From: an uncultured Muribaculaceae bacterium
GTDB taxonomy: Bacteria > Bacteroidota > Bacteroidia > Bacteroidales > Muribaculaceae
Length of the DNA: 8,994 nt
Direction: 5' to 3'
NCBI GenBank assembly: GCA_910585285.1
Contig: CAJUDL010000078.1
Span: 1 to 8,994 of the forward strand
The notes below the pieces were generated by a model that worked only from the letters and a program-made list of their open reading frames with translations, did no database searches and was not told the DNA's origin. Positions 8,601 to 8,994 of this stretch are shown piece after piece (the first letter of the stretch is position 1; each line of letters starts with the position of its first letter). The position numbers and the translations under genes were made by a program.

Positions 8601-8921
8601 AATCCTCTTTTTATCAATCGTATACCCGATGCCACAAGAAGGAAGAATCTTATCCAGAACAACGGAGACTGCCTCCCCCGCGGCATTGACAGATACCTTC
8701 TTGTTGACATTGACCGACTCTTTACTATAGAAAAAGCGGTAATCGGTCTGACGTTCGATTGATTTCAGAACATTCACTAAAGGAACATCCTTCATGTTAA
8801 TAGAAACTTTATTACCGGAGGCATATGCCGGCAGTCCTATGCAGAACAATACCGGCAAAACCAGTAATAATTTAATTTTGGACAAGAACCTGCCCGATGA
8901 AGTAGAAAAACAGTTTCCCAT
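5628..8921 (-). CDS. susC: SusC/RagA-family TonB-dependent outer-membrane transporter with STN domain
   Basis: This 1097-residue protein imports oligosaccharides through the outer membrane using TonB energy. The order is: signal peptide about 1-34 (hydrophobic LLLVLPVLF, ending AYA); STN (secretin/TonB N-terminal) domain about 38-110 (VSINMKDVPLVNVLKSIE ... YRFFYSKESV ... KKRILLNR); a carboxypeptidase-regulatory-like beta domain about 131-200 (GQISDAKGEPLIGVSV, GNYAIEVPEG, FTYVGY); the SusC signature LSEVVVIGYGT (207-217); a plug domain about 218-335 with IQIRGVSS and ILKDGAASAIYGTRGSNGVV; then a long beta-barrel ending in the aromatic residue of VGLQLDF. The STN domain is present only in transporters that also signal, usually to a FecR-like anti-sigma factor and ECF sigma factor. 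The start at 8921 is supported by the signal peptide and by the lack of another in-frame Met until residue 43. It is the first gene of the apparent operon. Confidence 0.97.
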   Translation of the reverse strand: MGNCFSTSSGRFLSKIKLLLVLPVLFCIGLPAYASGNKVSINMKDVPLVNVLKSIERQTDYRFFYSKESVNVNKKVSVNAAGEAVSVVLDKILPSCGIGYTIDKKRILLNRMQENASKVSTTTAGKGEKVKVLGQISDAKGEPLIGVSVRCDETGAGAVSDIDGNYAIEVPEGSRLSFTYVGYTPVKKKVGKGGSVNVVLSEDSKLLSEVVVIGYGTMDKKELTSAISHVGEKDFLSVSSLDPKMLIQGKVPGVSITNTGAGDPNNQASIQIRGVSSRSAGLGPLIVIDGVPGGDLTNVNPNDIASFDILKDGAASAIYGTRGSNGVVVVTTKKGSRDGKTHTSYSCTLAWDVMKKELDMMSAQDFREVRLGWGDPGVDIGGNVDWLDAVSRTGFTMKHTLSVSGGNERSNYRVSADYRDANGIDLRSGRREYGARASVLHTTKGGLFTINLNVAPRVISRDNADWGVFKDAIEANPTTPLMDPKNPAQYYNFFGQIAGSNPVERQKLETSHADDKLLDMDGSIKLNLLPLFYKNGLTGQNLSTQIMFASHHYSNDNTSFVPSTSTACINSGHEGVASRSYSKSHQYILEWLTNYSARFADKHNVKAMVGYSYQYAQASGFNAENRDFPNDGLGADNLGSGLWAKEEGEVLMGSYKNDSKLISFFGRLSYDYDGKYLITASLRHEGSSKFGKNHKWGNFPAVSAGWRISQEEFMKDISWINDLKIRADYGVTGNQDFGSYLSINTMSGFGYYYYNGKYIQVWGPGKNVNPDLRWEKGKNWNVGLDFSVLDNRIYGSLNYFNRRQQDLLGNYTVSVPPNIHGETFVNVGTMKNTGFEFDLNFNVVDTKDFSYNFGVIGSTMNNKFVEFSNSQYVGQDYYSVCETVNPYPYYYLQRIEKGKPIGNFYMWRYAGIDRNGDWVVYDKNGEMISASMATEEDRCVVGNGMPKFTMSTTHNFRYRNFDLSLFFRGAFGFQIFNIHDFYYGTRNFNGNMLKKAYGKNFDVSPYSAPVVSDYFLENGDYFKLDMITLGYTLRLPQCRFIDKVRVYGTVNNVFTLTKFTGVDPSTYQVNGLQPGAQGDRSYYPSTRQFIVGLQLDF
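8592..8810 (-). other. STN signalling domain coding segment within the SusC-like gene
   Basis: Residues about 38-110 of the transporter form the STN domain. The pattern NKVSINMKDVPLVNVLKSIE with Y61-R-F-F-Y, then VSVNAAGEAVSVVLDKIL and YTIDKKRILL, matches the alpha/beta STN fold known from FecA-type signalling transporters. Many SusC proteins lack this extension, so its presence is informative about regulation. No sigma or anti-sigma gene lies in the window. Confidence 0.85.
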
Positions 8922-8951
8922 ATATTATAAGGTTAGTTTGTTTGTTTCGCA

Positions 8952-8984
8952 CAAAATTGAATTGCCGTAAGGTTGGTATTCAAA
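8952..8984 (-). promoter_or_regulatory. Candidate Bacteroidota-type promoter upstream of the SusC-like gene
   Basis: On the minus strand TTTG (8984-8981) is followed 21 nt later by CAATTTTG (8959-8952). The second box matches the Bacteroidota -7 consensus TAnnTTTG at all but the first base, and the first matches the -33 TTTG. The spacing is within the known range. Transcription would begin about 20-25 nt upstream of the ATG at 8921. The short, loosely matching motifs could arise by chance in AT-rich DNA, and an ECF-type promoter remains an alternative. Confidence 0.35.
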
Positions 8985-8994
8985 ATCCTTCTAA

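Overview
The window looks like part of a polysaccharide utilization locus (PUL) from a member of the Bacteroidota, most likely a gut-type Bacteroidales. The reasons are a SusC/SusD pair in the canonical order, SusE/F-type surface glycan-binding modules, Bacteroidota-style lipoprotein signals, AT-rich gene starts without Shine-Dalgarno sequences, and a candidate TTTG / TAnnTTTG-type promoter. The genus cannot be determined from the sequence alone.

All five supported genes lie on the minus strand and read from right to left, probably as one operon. They are: (1) a SusC-like TonB-dependent transporter with an N-terminal STN signalling domain (8921-5628); (2) a SusD-like surface glycan-binding lipoprotein (5608-3878), 19 nt further on; (3) a SusE/F-like lipoprotein made of four tandem binding-type modules (3794-2280), after an 83-nt spacer that holds a perfect 11-bp hairpin; (4) a GH27-like (clan GH-D) glycoside hydrolase lipoprotein (2229-811), after 50 nt; and (5) the first 261 codons of a further secreted protein made of the same modules (783 to the left edge), after 27 nt. 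No credible gene was found on the plus strand. No tRNA, rRNA, CRISPR array or insertion sequence was seen.

Proposed working model (inference from family knowledge): the surface-exposed hydrolase and the modular binding proteins capture and trim an alpha-linked glycan at the cell surface. SusD then passes the oligosaccharides to the SusC barrel for TonB-driven import. The STN domain suggests that transport is sensed by an ECF sigma/anti-sigma pair lying outside the window.

Two points stand out. First, the hydrolase keeps the GH27 catalytic Asp pair but, by hand alignment, has replaced several residues that recognise galactose in classical alpha-galactosidases, so its substrate may not be an alpha-galactoside. 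Second, the binding modules follow an A-B-A-B pattern, and the last A-B pair reappears in the downstream gene, which has a non-lipoprotein signal peptide. This points to duplication of a two-module unit within the locus.
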